From NCBI RefSeq assembly GCF_022788655.1, contig NZ_CP084953.1, positions 186,001 to 250,000 on the forward strand: a stretch of DNA of 64,000 bases, read 5' to 3'. This document shows positions 34,959 to 43,638 of this stretch, one piece after another. This DNA is from Sulfitobacter indolifex. Its GTDB lineage: Bacteria; Pseudomonadota; Alphaproteobacteria; Rhodobacterales; Rhodobacteraceae. The position numbers and the translations under genes are program-made. Positions within the stretch are counted from its first letter, which is position 1. Every line of letters starts with the position of its first letter. Below the pieces are notes generated by a model. It searched no databases, was not told the origin of the DNA, and saw nothing but the letters and a program-made list of their open reading frames with translations.

Positions 34959-35765
34959 TTAGGACAATAAGAGGACTTCAAAGGTCACGCACACCCGGTT
35001 CGCGCCCAAAGCCAGATTGCCAATGATTGGCGGACCCGCAAATCCCACAGAGATCCCGCCCCGCCCGGCTTCGCCCGTTAGGAGAATTTCAGTTGCGTCG
35101 TCTTCCAAGATCGGCTGACCCTCCAACTTAGTGCCAACCAGACTGCCCAGACCTTTGATGGTCCGAAAACGCAATCCGGTTGCATCCGAGCACTTTGCCA
35201 GACCTTCCTCGAGCAACTCATTGGGTCGGATGGTCGCAAGAGTGGCGTTAGGGTGCTCAACCGCCCCCATAGAGACTGGATGAAATAGCGTGAAGCCTGT
35301 CTCCGCATCGGCCTTCATGTCAAAAATCGCACCTTCCAATACCCAGGCATCAACGGTGTGATCCGTCGATAGCACCGTGGCCTCGGCCAGCAAATGTCCC
35401 GCATGAGGGCTTCCATTGCTGTCAGTCCAAAGACCGTGCACGTGGGCGAATGCTGCGCCGTCCCGCCGTCCCAGATGTGAGCCCGCTCTTTTGATCGTCG
35501 CAGATGTCAGCACCGTCTGCGCGCTATACCACGCAACATGGCGGTCGTCCGGTGCGGGCGCAGGACGCACGAATGTCAGCTTCTCCACCGACACGTTATC
35601 TAAGTCAAACCAGGCGCCAACTTCTCCTACGGCATCAACCATCGCTTGCAACAGCGTAAATCCCGCCTTCAGCGTGACGCGCTGATGTACTGCACTGCAG
35701 GACACTGCAATAATTCGATCTGCAGCAACCGGACCGGGATGGTTCAAGGTCCGCCCCTCAGACAT
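34959..35765 (-). CDS. PCC/DUF296 domain protein
   Basis: 268 aa. Two PCC-like halves are suggested; the second has the typical FAHVHGLW, then HAGHLLAEATV (HxH and GGHL-like metal or ligand motif). The start at 35765 overlaps the ligase stop by 8 bp; an ATG at 35771 is also possible. As last gene of iclR-thiolase-ligase it likely acts in the same catabolic pathway. Stand-alone bacterial PCC proteins have few known functions. Confidence 0.7.
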   Translation of the reverse strand: MSEGRTLNHPGPVAADRIIAVSCSAVHQRVTLKAGFTLLQAMVDAVGEVGAWFDLDNVSVEKLTFVRPAPAPDDRHVAWYSAQTVLTSATIKRAGSHLGRRDGAAFAHVHGLWTDSNGSPHAGHLLAEATVLSTDHTVDAWVLEGAIFDMKADAETGFTLFHPVSMGAVEHPNATLATIRPNELLEEGLAKCSDATGLRFRTIKGLGSLVGTKLEGQPILEDDATEILLTGEAGRGGISVGFAGPPIIGNLALGANRVCVTFEVLLLS

Positions 35766-37323
35766 CCGCAATCTCCCCCCGCGCGGTCAACTCGGCCCGG
35801 ATCAGCTTTTTGGTGATCTTACCATAGCCCGACTTAGGCATCTCTTCCCAGAATACGACAGCTTTAGGCATCTTGTAGCGCGGCACCAATGGGGCCAGCC
35901 ACGCCAGAAAGGCCGTGGGATCGGGTGCTTCCCCTCGTGCAACGCAAACAGCGATACCGACTTCGCCCCAGGTCGCGTCTGGTATGCCCAGCACGGCACA
36001 TTCGCTGATGGCAGGATGCTGCAGGATCTTCTCCTCAATCTCACGAGGATAGATGTTGGACCCTCCCGAGATATACATGTCTGACGCACGATCCGTCAGA
36101 TACAAAAACCCTTCCGCATCCATATGACCAAGATCGCCGGTCAGGAACCAACCATCTCGAAACGCTTTGGCGTTCGCCTGGGGATTGTCGTGGTACCCGG
36201 CAAATACTGCCGGGCCAATAACGGCGACCTCCCCGGTCTCACCCGGCATCACCTCACGTCCTTCAGCATCCTGGACCTGCACCTGCATCCCCGTGCGGGC
36301 AAAGCCGCAAGTGCCGATGCGCATGATGGTATCATCCGCAGAATGATGGATGGGGGGCAACACGGTGATATTGCCTGTGACCTCGCCCAGCCCAAAGTAC
36401 TGCACTAAGACGGGCCCCAGCACTTCGAGTGCGCGGATTTGATCCGCGCGGTACATTGGGGCCCCCGCATATATCACATAGCGCAGACTGGAATGGTCAT
36501 GTTCCTTCACAGAAGGATGCTCGACCAATAGCTTTACGATCGTAGGCACAGTGAATGCATTTGTGATGCGCCATCTAGCAACCAGGCGCCAGATCTCGGC
36601 GGGATCGAATTTGGTCCCCCCGGGAAGAACGGTTTTTACCCCATGGGCCACTTGCGTCAGCTGGTGGATCCCTGCGCCATGTGACAGCGGTGCTACCACA
36701 ATAGAGGCATCTTGAGGGCCCGTCCCTGGCATCAAATCACACAGATGGTTGGTCACGACGAACGCCAGCTGGCCATGGGTCAGCACTGCGGCCTTTGGTT
36801 TTCCGGTCGTCCCAGAGGTAAAGAAAAACCATGCCGGATCGTCGCGGTCCACGGGGGCTGGGGTGACTGTTGCCGCCGCAAATTCCATGACGAGCCCGTC
36901 GTAATCGTCATGTCCTGTACCGCCGATACGCACGGTGAAGTCCAGACCATCGCAGGCGGCGATATGCTCTGCAAACTCAGCCCCCACCAGCAATCCCTTC
37001 GCGCCAGAAGAGGCCGCAAACCAAGCAACATCTTCTGGGGTTTGACGAAAATTTGCAGGCACCCAGACACAGCCAAGTTTCCAGCAGGCAAAGGCGGCCT
37101 CAAACATTTGATTGCAATTGGCAGATTGCACCAGCAACCGGTCGCCTTTGCGCATTCCATAGCGGTCCCGAAGGGCGGCAGCAAAAGCAGTCGCGCGCGC
37201 CTCCAATTCAGACCAGGTCCAAGTCGCCTCCCCCCAAACAAGGCCGATGTCTTCCGACTGTCGCCGCGCGGCATCGGTCAAGAATTGCGAAAGGTTCATG
37301 ACCCGGGTTGAGATAGGCTGCAT
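35758..37323 (-). CDS. Acyl-CoA synthetase (AMP-forming ligase)
   Basis: 521 aa, ANL superfamily. The P-loop FFTSGTTGKPKAA, the adenylation motif YFGLGEVTGN, LTGDLGHMDAEGFLYLTDRASD and the C-terminal lysine region KSGYGKITKKLIR are all present. It activates a carboxylic acid with ATP and CoA. It shares one base with the thiolase stop (TAATG). Substrate unknown; the adjacent TRAP transporter suggests an imported organic acid. Confidence 0.92.
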   Translation of the reverse strand: MQPISTRVMNLSQFLTDAARRQSEDIGLVWGEATWTWSELEARATAFAAALRDRYGMRKGDRLLVQSANCNQMFEAAFACWKLGCVWVPANFRQTPEDVAWFAASSGAKGLLVGAEFAEHIAACDGLDFTVRIGGTGHDDYDGLVMEFAAATVTPAPVDRDDPAWFFFTSGTTGKPKAAVLTHGQLAFVVTNHLCDLMPGTGPQDASIVVAPLSHGAGIHQLTQVAHGVKTVLPGGTKFDPAEIWRLVARWRITNAFTVPTIVKLLVEHPSVKEHDHSSLRYVIYAGAPMYRADQIRALEVLGPVLVQYFGLGEVTGNITVLPPIHHSADDTIMRIGTCGFARTGMQVQVQDAEGREVMPGETGEVAVIGPAVFAGYHDNPQANAKAFRDGWFLTGDLGHMDAEGFLYLTDRASDMYISGGSNIYPREIEEKILQHPAISECAVLGIPDATWGEVGIAVCVARGEAPDPTAFLAWLAPLVPRYKMPKAVVFWEEMPKSGYGKITKKLIRAELTARGEIADV

Positions 37324-38495
37324 TAGACCACCCGTTCGAGGATCGAGGCATAAGATGCCACAGCGGCCCCGCCCATATTAAAGACGCCAGCGAGCTCAGC
37401 ATCGGGAACCTGCATACCTCCTGCTTCGCCCATCAGTTGCATCGCCGCCATGACATGCATCGAAACGCCAGTCGCTCCGATGGGGTGTCCCTTAGACTTC
37501 AGACCCCCTGATGGGTTCACCGGCAGACGCCCGTCTTTAGCGGTCCAGCCTTCGCGGATCGCGCGCGCACCTTGACCCGGCTCGGTCAGCCCCATCGCCT
37601 CATATTCCAAGAGCTCCGCGACAGTGAAACAGTCATGCGTTTCCACCAAGCTCAGGTCATCAAGCGCTACGCCACTGGCGGCGAAGGCCTGCTCCCACGC
37701 CCTGCGCGCGCCATCAAAACGCGTGATCTCCCGGCGCGACAGCGCCAGGGGTTCGTTGGTGTGGCTCCGCGCCCGAAAGCGGATTGCCCGCTGCAGCTCG
37801 GCCGCAACTTCAGGCGCCGCTAGCACGATCGCCGCGGCCCCATCCGACACCAGCGAACAATCGGTACGTCGCAATGGGCCAGCAACCAGGGGGTTCTTCT
37901 CTGAAACCGTATTGCAAAAGGCGACATCAAAGTTCCGCTGCATATGCGCGAATGGGTTTTGCATCCCATTATGGTGGTTTTTAGCAGCGATCATCGCCAG
38001 TGTTTCGGACTGATCGCCATAACGCTGGAAATAATTCCCGGCAATCTGGCCGAAGAGCCCCGCAAAGCCGCCGCGCACCTCTGCCTCTTCGCGACGGTAA
38101 GAGGCGCCAAGCAAGATATCACCCACTTCCACGCCCGGTGTGGCGGTCATCTTCTCAGCGCCGACCACAAGTGCAATTTTGCCCCGGCCGCTGGCGATAA
38201 AATCCATTGCCCCATGCAATGCTGCGGAGCCTGTGGCACAGGCATTTTCGTAACGGGTGGCCGGCACACGCGAAAGTGCGTCATTGCCCATGCCGACCAA
38301 GGCACCTTGGAAATCCTGATCTGAAAAACCATTGTTGAACACGCCCACGAAAATACCGTCGACGTCCTCAGCGGCGACCCCTGCATGCGTCAACGCAGGA
38401 CCAGTGACCTCCGCCATCAATGCTTCCGTGTCCGGGGCATCACTGCGGCCAAAAGCGGTATGGGCCCAGCCCACGATATAAGGGTCGCTCATCAT
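37323..38495 (-). CDS. Thiolase-family acyltransferase (SCP-x/lipid-transfer type)
   Basis: 390 aa. The thiolase fold shows ENACATGSAALHGA (nucleophile Cys), LVETHDCFTVAELLEYEAMG and GGLKSKGHPIGATG (catalytic His), and ends FNMGGAAVASYASIL. This pattern is closer to SCP-x-type thiolases, used for branched or cyclic side chains, than to biosynthetic FadA/PhaA. It overlaps iclR by 4 bp (ATGA). Confidence 0.9.
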   Translation of the reverse strand: MMSDPYIVGWAHTAFGRSDAPDTEALMAEVTGPALTHAGVAAEDVDGIFVGVFNNGFSDQDFQGALVGMGNDALSRVPATRYENACATGSAALHGAMDFIASGRGKIALVVGAEKMTATPGVEVGDILLGASYRREEAEVRGGFAGLFGQIAGNYFQRYGDQSETLAMIAAKNHHNGMQNPFAHMQRNFDVAFCNTVSEKNPLVAGPLRRTDCSLVSDGAAAIVLAAPEVAAELQRAIRFRARSHTNEPLALSRREITRFDGARRAWEQAFAASGVALDDLSLVETHDCFTVAELLEYEAMGLTEPGQGARAIREGWTAKDGRLPVNPSGGLKSKGHPIGATGVSMHVMAAMQLMGEAGGMQVPDAELAGVFNMGGAAVASYASILERVV

Positions 38496-39322
38496 AAATC
38501 CTTCGGTGAATTTGTAAGTGGCATTCGTCGCGCCAGACGGGCTTCAATGTCTCGCGCTTCATGTTCCAGCAAAGCTGCCAGTTCTGCGTCACGGGGCGGC
38601 TGCATTCGGCTCTCAATGGCGGCCAGGGACAAAGCTCCGGCAACGGAACCGTCAGGCCGCCGCAAGGCCATGCCAACGCCCCAGCTGCCAGCCACGATGC
38701 GGCCGGGGTTTAACGCAAACCCGCGGGCGCGTGTCATCGCCACGTCACTGCGCAGCAGTTCAGCAGTGTAGTTCGGGTAGTCCGAGGCCAGCCTATCGGC
38801 GTTGTCCACCAACAGGGCGTCAATTTCCGCATCGGGCAGCGCGCTTAGCATGGCCAACGAGCCCGCCCCAATCCCAAGAGGGTGCTGCGCGCCCGTTTCC
38901 AGTGCATGGGTGCGGATCGGAAACGCGCCCTCCTCGCGGTATAGACAGACAGCATCGGACCCGCGCCGCATACTCACAAAGGCGGTGTCGCCACTTGCTT
39001 TGGCCAAACGCACGAGAGCATCGGCAGCCGTTTCCAAAAGTCCATGGCGCGGGGTCGCCAAGATGCCGAGCACATAGCTTTCCTCCCCCAAATGATAGAG
39101 CCGCGTGGACCCGTCCTGTTCCACCAACCCGCGCCGGATCAACGCCAGCATCAACCGCCGCACCGTGGGTTTGCCCAGACCAGAGGCCGCGATCAACTCC
39201 GACAGCGCCACCCCCCGCCCAACGGCGCGGCCTGTGATTTGCAGCAGCGCCAAGGCGCGATCCACCGCTTGACTGCCGCTGGCGGGCGCTGGCTGTTCGT
39301 CATTTCTCACAATATGGACCAC
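38492..39322 (-). CDS. IclR-family transcriptional regulator
   Basis: 276 aa. The winged HTH (ALLQITGRAVGRGVALSELI, then GLGKPTVRRLMLALIRRGLV) is followed by the IclR effector domain (DTAFVSMRRGSDAVCLYREEG, HPLGIGAGSLAMLSALPDAE). It is the first gene of the thiolase-ligase-PCC operon and divergent from the TRAP genes, so it probably controls both through the 124-bp gap. Confidence 0.93.
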   Translation of the reverse strand: MVHIVRNDEQPAPASGSQAVDRALALLQITGRAVGRGVALSELIAASGLGKPTVRRLMLALIRRGLVEQDGSTRLYHLGEESYVLGILATPRHGLLETAADALVRLAKASGDTAFVSMRRGSDAVCLYREEGAFPIRTHALETGAQHPLGIGAGSLAMLSALPDAEIDALLVDNADRLASDYPNYTAELLRSDVAMTRARGFALNPGRIVAGSWGVGMALRRPDGSVAGALSLAAIESRMQPPRDAELAALLEHEARDIEARLARRMPLTNSPKDL

Positions 39323-39414
39323 TATCTCTTTATTCGCCTCAGCATGGCCCTAAAGACCTGCGCATTCTAAGCGTCATTGCAAGAAATATCTTGCCCGACA
39401 CGTCGAACTCTGTT

Positions 39415-39425
39415 CCACATTGTGG
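39415..39425. promoter_or_regulatory. Candidate IclR operator
   Basis: Short palindrome CCACATTGTGG in the divergent iclR-dctP gap, 22 bp before the dctP start. It fits an IclR-type site in position; its half-sites are short. Confidence 0.35.
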
Positions 39426-39446
39426 TTCAATGAGGGAGGAACCACC

Positions 39447-40454
39447 GTGAAAATGATTTCAAAGGCCGCCTTGGCCGCAATTTTAGCCACCACAGTTTTG
39501 TCCGGCGCCGCCGCAAGTGCCGAAACCCTGCGCCTGTCGCATAACACTGGCGACACGACGACTTGGCACAAGGGTGCCGAGAAATTTGGCGAACTCCTGT
39601 CCGAAAAAACAGATGGTGCCTACGACGTTCGCGTCTTTCCCAATGCGCAGCTGTCCGGCGGCGACCAGATGAAACAGGCCGAAATGGTGGGCCGCGGCGC
39701 GCTTGATCTCGTTGTCACCTCGGCGATTAACGTGACCCCCTTAGTGCCTGAAATGGCTGTCTTCTCGCTGCCCTACCTCTATGCCAACTACGCTCAGGTG
39801 GATGCGACCACCCAAGGTGCGCCGGCAAAGTTGCTGGAAGACATTCTGCGCGAAAAAGGCATCGAAGTGCTGGCTTGGGGCGAAAATGGGTTTCGCGAAG
39901 TCACCAACAACGTCCGCCCGATCAAGACCCCCGAGGACATGAAGGGGCTCAACATGCGCGTGGCCGGGCCCATGTACATCGACGTGATGAATGCGCTCGG
40001 CGCCAACCCGCAGCAGATGCAATGGGGTGAGACGATGACCGCACTTCAGCAGGGCGTCGTTGACGGGCAGGAAAATCCAATCGGGGCCGTGATTATTCCC
40101 CAGCAGGTTTTTGAGGTGCAAAAACATCTGACCGCTTGGCACTATTCCTATGATCCGATCTTCCTTGGCGTCTCGACCGAGGTTTGGGCAGATCTGGATG
40201 CAGACACCCAAGAGATGATGCGCGCGGCGGCGACTGAGGCCATGGAATATCAGCGCGAGATCACGCGTGAAGGCACCGCCGAAGGCATCGCATTCCTGCG
40301 CGACAAGGGAATGGAAGTCTACGAGCCTTCCGACGAAGAGCTAACCGCCTTTCGCGAAGCGACCAAACCTGCGTTCGACACTTGGGCCGCTAAAGTCGGC
40401 ACCGACATCGTCGGCAGCTTTCAAGACGCCATCGCGGCGACACCCGCGAACTAA
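39447..40454 (+). CDS. dctP: TRAP transporter substrate-binding protein DctP
   Basis: 335 aa, the periplasmic solute receptor. Signal peptide ISKAALAAILATTVLSGAA ends near AAASA; the DctP fold shows GGDQMKQAEMVGRGALDLVV, PYLYANYAQ and MKGLNMRVAGPMYIDVMNALGA (with the ligand-binding Arg). GAVIIPQQVFEVQKHL follows. The GTG at 39447 is better spaced from GGAGG than the ATG at 39453. A 12-bp hairpin between dctP and dctQ probably sets higher expression of the receptor. Confidence 0.95.
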   Translation: MKMISKAALAAILATTVLSGAAASAETLRLSHNTGDTTTWHKGAEKFGELLSEKTDGAYDVRVFPNAQLSGGDQMKQAEMVGRGALDLVVTSAINVTPLVPEMAVFSLPYLYANYAQVDATTQGAPAKLLEDILREKGIEVLAWGENGFREVTNNVRPIKTPEDMKGLNMRVAGPMYIDVMNALGANPQQMQWGETMTALQQGVVDGQENPIGAVIIPQQVFEVQKHLTAWHYSYDPIFLGVSTEVWADLDADTQEMMRAAATEAMEYQREITREGTAEGIAFLRDKGMEVYEPSDEELTAFREATKPAFDTWAAKVGTDIVGSFQDAIAATPAN

Positions 40455-40460
40455 AGCTAA

Positions 40461-40486
40461 GGCACGGCCCTTCAAAGGGCCGTGCC
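40461..40486 (+). terminator. Intercistronic hairpin after dctP
   Basis: Perfect 12-bp arms GGCACGGCCCTT/AAGGGCCGTGCC with a 2-nt loop and no T run. Such structures commonly stabilise the upstream mRNA or attenuate read-through between receptor and membrane genes. Confidence 0.7.
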
Positions 40487-40507
40487 GATCCGGGGAGGGT
40501 CAAAGCC

Positions 40508-40999
40508 ATGCGGTTTTTGCTGCGAGAATTCGAAAAGATCATCTGCGCCCTGCTGTTTCTTGGCATGACGCTCATCGGCTTCATTAACGTCGTCGTCCGC
40601 TACGCCACGCATTATTCCTTTGCAGCCTCAGAAGAGCTGCTGACCAACGGCTTTCTGCTGCTGACCGTCTTCGGCGCTGCAATTGCCGCACGGCGGGGCC
40701 AGCATTTGGCGGTAACGATTGTGCAAGATTTTTTGCCCCGCCCTGCGGCCCGGGCAGTGTTCGTGCTTTCGGTGATCCTTTCAGTCTTATTGCTTGCAGC
40801 TTCCGCTTGGTTTTCTTGGGCCACCTTGATGAACCAACTAGAGAGCGGCATCCAAAGCTATGCCCTCGGCGTGCCTGCATGGTGGTATCAAATCGGCCTG
40901 CCTTTCGGCTTTGGCCTTATCATTATTCGCTACCTGCAGCATGCGGCAGAGACGTGGCACCCGTCCCAGCAAACACCACAGGCGACCCCAAGTGTCTGA
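40508..40999 (+). CDS. dctQ: TRAP transporter small permease DctQ
   Basis: 163 aa with four membrane helices (LLFLGMTLIGFINVVVRY; LLTVFGAAIAARRG; AVFVLSVILSVLLLAASAWF; QIGLPFGFGLIIIRYL). The RRGQHLAV segment is characteristic of DctQ. It follows the dctP hairpin and overlaps dctM by 8 bp. Confidence 0.93.
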   Translation: MRFLLREFEKIICALLFLGMTLIGFINVVVRYATHYSFAASEELLTNGFLLLTVFGAAIAARRGQHLAVTIVQDFLPRPAARAVFVLSVILSVLLLAASAWFSWATLMNQLESGIQSYALGVPAWWYQIGLPFGFGLIIIRYLQHAAETWHPSQQTPQATPSV

Positions 41000-42308
41000 C
41001 ATCCTGAATATGGGTGCCGGCACCCAAATGATCGTTGCCTTCTTTGTGCTGATGGCACTGCGCGTGCCGGTGGCCTTCGCGCTCGGCCTATCGGCCATGT
41101 ATGCGATGTGGCAAATCGGCTTCGGCTTTGAGCTTGCAGGAGACCTGATCGCCACTGGCATCGCCAAATACGCTTTGCTGGCCATCCCCTTTTTTATTCT
41201 CGCAGGGACGCTGATGGGAACATTGGGAATTGCCGAGCGCATGATCCGTTTTTTCCGCATCCTGATCGGCAACCTTCCCGGTGGCATGGGCGTCGTTGGC
41301 ACGGTGGTCTGCCTCTTTTGGGGGGCTGTTTCAGGCTCTGGCCCTGCCTCTGTGGCAGCTATTGGCCCTATGATCATCAAAGGGATGGAAGAAGATGGCT
41401 ACCCCCGCGCCGCGGCTGCCGCTCTGGTCTGCACGGGGGCTGCCTTCTCCATTGTGATCCCGCCCTCCATCGGCCTTGTGATCTATGGCGTTATCGCCGA
41501 GACCTCGATCTCCGCTCTTTTTATCGCAGCAATCATACCCGGTCTTTTTATGGGGATGCTGATGCTGGTCGTTCTACCCTTCATCAAGTCGACCAACCGG
41601 GAGGGGCTGGACAAGCTTTCGCCCGCACCCCCCAGCAACGGTTACTGGCGCGATCTGGGGCGAAGCTTTCGCGAGTCCTTCTGGGGCCTCATGACGCCTG
41701 TGGTCATCCTCGGCGGAATCTATTCCGGTATTTTCACCCCAACCGAAGCGGCCCTTGTCGCCACAGTCTATGCCATAGCTGTCGGCGCCTTTGCCTACCG
41801 CACGCTGACAATCCGCGCCCTCTATGACGCCCTAACCGAAGCCGCTTCATCCTCCGCCGTAGTCATGCTGGTGGTCGCCTATGCAAGCCTATTTGGCTGG
41901 GTCGTAACCGTCGAAGACCTCGTCGGACAATACTCCGGCCAGTTGCTCGGCCTGTCGGACAATGGCGGGGTGATCTTGATGGTCATCATGCTAATCCTAC
42001 TGATCGCAGGCATGTTCATGGACCCCGTCACGGTGATGTTCATCTCTCTTCCAATTTTCATGCCGGTGGTGCGTGAATTGGGATGGGACCCGGTATGGTT
42101 CGGCGTGCTGGTGATGGTAAACCTTGCCATTGGTCTCATCACGCCGCCCGTCGGGATTAATCTTTACGTCGCTGCAAACATCACGCGACAGCCCTTGGAG
42201 CGCATTGCGCGTGCCGCATTGCCGTTTCTCGCCATCAGCGTCATCGGCCTTGCCATTGTGGCGGCGGTCCCCGCCCTGTCCCTATTTCTGCCTGAGGTCC
42301 TGAAATGA
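40992..42308 (+). CDS. dctM: TRAP transporter large permease DctM
   Basis: 438 aa, about twelve helices. Signatures are MALRVPVAFALGLSAMY, GSGPASVAAIGPMIIKGM, PPSIGLVIYGVIAETS and GIFTPTEAALVA. The GTG at 40992 overlaps the dctQ stop; an ATG at 41010 is an alternative. It is the transmembrane channel for sodium-coupled uptake. The stop overlaps the SDR start (ATGA). Confidence 0.95.
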   Translation: MSDILNMGAGTQMIVAFFVLMALRVPVAFALGLSAMYAMWQIGFGFELAGDLIATGIAKYALLAIPFFILAGTLMGTLGIAERMIRFFRILIGNLPGGMGVVGTVVCLFWGAVSGSGPASVAAIGPMIIKGMEEDGYPRAAAAALVCTGAAFSIVIPPSIGLVIYGVIAETSISALFIAAIIPGLFMGMLMLVVLPFIKSTNREGLDKLSPAPPSNGYWRDLGRSFRESFWGLMTPVVILGGIYSGIFTPTEAALVATVYAIAVGAFAYRTLTIRALYDALTEAASSSAVVMLVVAYASLFGWVVTVEDLVGQYSGQLLGLSDNGGVILMVIMLILLIAGMFMDPVTVMFISLPIFMPVVRELGWDPVWFGVLVMVNLAIGLITPPVGINLYVAANITRQPLERIARAALPFLAISVIGLAIVAAVPALSLFLPEVLK

Positions 42309-43057
42309 ACGATACTGTCGCTCTCATCACAGGTGCCGCACGCGGCATCGGTCTCGCGACTGCATCTCTTTTGCACGCCGAGGGCAGACGCGTCGTGATG
42401 CTTGACCGCGATGCGGATGAGCTTGCAACTGCCGCGGCCACCCTGCCCGGCGCTTTGTCCCTGACCTGTGACGTGTCGATCCCCCAGCACGTCGCGCAAT
42501 CTATTGCAGAGGTCGAACAAACATATGGACGCCTCGACATTCTGGTAAACAACGCGGGCGTCGCGGACTTTGGACCGCTGGCTGAAACCGATTTCGCCCG
42601 CTGGCGGCGTGTTATGGACACAAATCTTGATGGCGTTTTTCTGATGTCGCAGGCCTGCCTGCCCCTCTTGTCGGTACGCGGCGGCGCCATCATCAACATT
42701 GCCTCGATCTCAGGCTTGCGTGCCTCAACGCTGCGCGTTGCCTATGGTACCTCCAAAGCTGCCGTCATCCATCTCACCAAGCAGCAAGCCGCGGAACTGG
42801 GAGAGGTCGGCATCCGTGCAAACTGCGTTTGTCCCGGCCCAGTGGACACAAAACTCGCGCTGGCCGTACACTCTCCTGAAATACGTGCCGCCTACCATGA
42901 CGCGATACCGCTTAACCGATATGGAACGGAGCGGGAAATCGCAGAAGTCATTTGCTTTCTAGCCGGCGAGCGGGCCAGCTATGTTACAGGTCAGGTTGTG
43001 GCCTCCGATGGCGGGTTTGATGCAACCGGCGTCGGGCTGCCTGCGTTGAGGGTGTGA
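42305..43057 (+). CDS. Short-chain dehydrogenase/reductase
   Basis: 250 aa classical SDR. Cofactor motif TGAARGIG, NNAG in LVNNAGVADFG, catalytic Ser in INIASISG and YGTSK (YxxxK). Substrate unknown. It is coupled to the TRAP operon, so it probably oxidises or reduces the imported compound or its CoA-linked product. Confidence 0.93.
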   Translation: MNDTVALITGAARGIGLATASLLHAEGRRVVMLDRDADELATAAATLPGALSLTCDVSIPQHVAQSIAEVEQTYGRLDILVNNAGVADFGPLAETDFARWRRVMDTNLDGVFLMSQACLPLLSVRGGAIINIASISGLRASTLRVAYGTSKAAVIHLTKQQAAELGEVGIRANCVCPGPVDTKLALAVHSPEIRAAYHDAIPLNRYGTEREIAEVICFLAGERASYVTGQVVASDGGFDATGVGLPALRV

Positions 43058-43296
43058 GTCACAATGCCCTTGAAGAGCCCGTAGAATAAGGCTGCTAACC
43101 TCGGAGAAACGGCCGGGATTGAGTTTTCAACCGTCAGTGACCCAAGGTCGCTGCATCTACGCGACGGGGATCTGAGGCGCCAAACAGATAGTGCCGCGCC
43201 CTCAAAACCCATAACCTCGAAGGCTTTGGCAAAGACTTCTTCGTTGTAGACGGGTACCTACCCACATTGGTCAAACGGTACAGTTGGCCCTTAGCA
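43058..43296. other. Gene-free gap after the SDR
   Basis: No supported gene or plus-strand terminator; it holds only the read-out region of the minus-strand small transcript. Confidence 0.35.
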
Positions 43297-43325
43297 AAAT
43301 TGCCGCCCCCAATTCGGAGGCGGCA
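43297..43325 (-). terminator. Rho-independent terminator of the 23-codon gene
   Basis: On the minus strand TGCCGCCTCC, a short loop, GGGGGCGGCA, then ATTTT: a 10-bp GC stem with one wobble pair and a T run, 23 bp after the stop of the small gene. Confidence 0.75.
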
Positions 43326-43347
43326 GATGCAGTTTCGAAAATGGAGC

Positions 43348-43419
43348 TTACTTCTGCTGTGGCTTGTCGCCAGGCTTAGGCGGGCTTTTCTTAGGCTGGG
43401 GTTTAGGTGCAGTAGCCAT
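43348..43419 (-). CDS. Tiny Pro/Lys-rich protein, 23 aa
   Basis: Codons encode MATAPKPQPKKS, then PPKPGDKPQQK and a stop. Five PK or PxK units make it a basic, unfolded peptide. ACGAGAG lies upstream, and the terminator above ends its transcript. It could instead be an sRNA with a chance frame, but start, stop and terminator are spaced as in a gene. Confidence 0.5.
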   Translation of the reverse strand: MATAPKPQPKKSPPKPGDKPQQK

Positions 43420-43638
43420 CTCTCGTTACTCGCGTTTGCAAGGGTCGACACCATGTCGATCCTGTCACAAGTATTGCGCTGAACAGGAATTCCGCAAAGG
43501 TCGTTTCCGGTCCGCCGCGTCGCATTTGGTGCGTTGTGCGAAAATTGGCCGAGGACCTAATACTCAACACGCTTTCCTAGGCAGCGAGAGCTCCCTTCCT
43601 TCTGGCTATAAGGTAAGCCCTCAGCCCTCTTCCTTCTG
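43420..43638. other. Promoter-side gap of the tiny gene
   Basis: No gene supported; it also contains the 3' flank of the mannose-1-phosphate guanylyltransferase gene. Confidence 0.35.

Noticed and set aside
36712-37311. Plus-strand 199-codon frame opposite the acyl-CoA ligase
   Set aside because: Antisense shadow of a well-supported gene; no motif or binding site.
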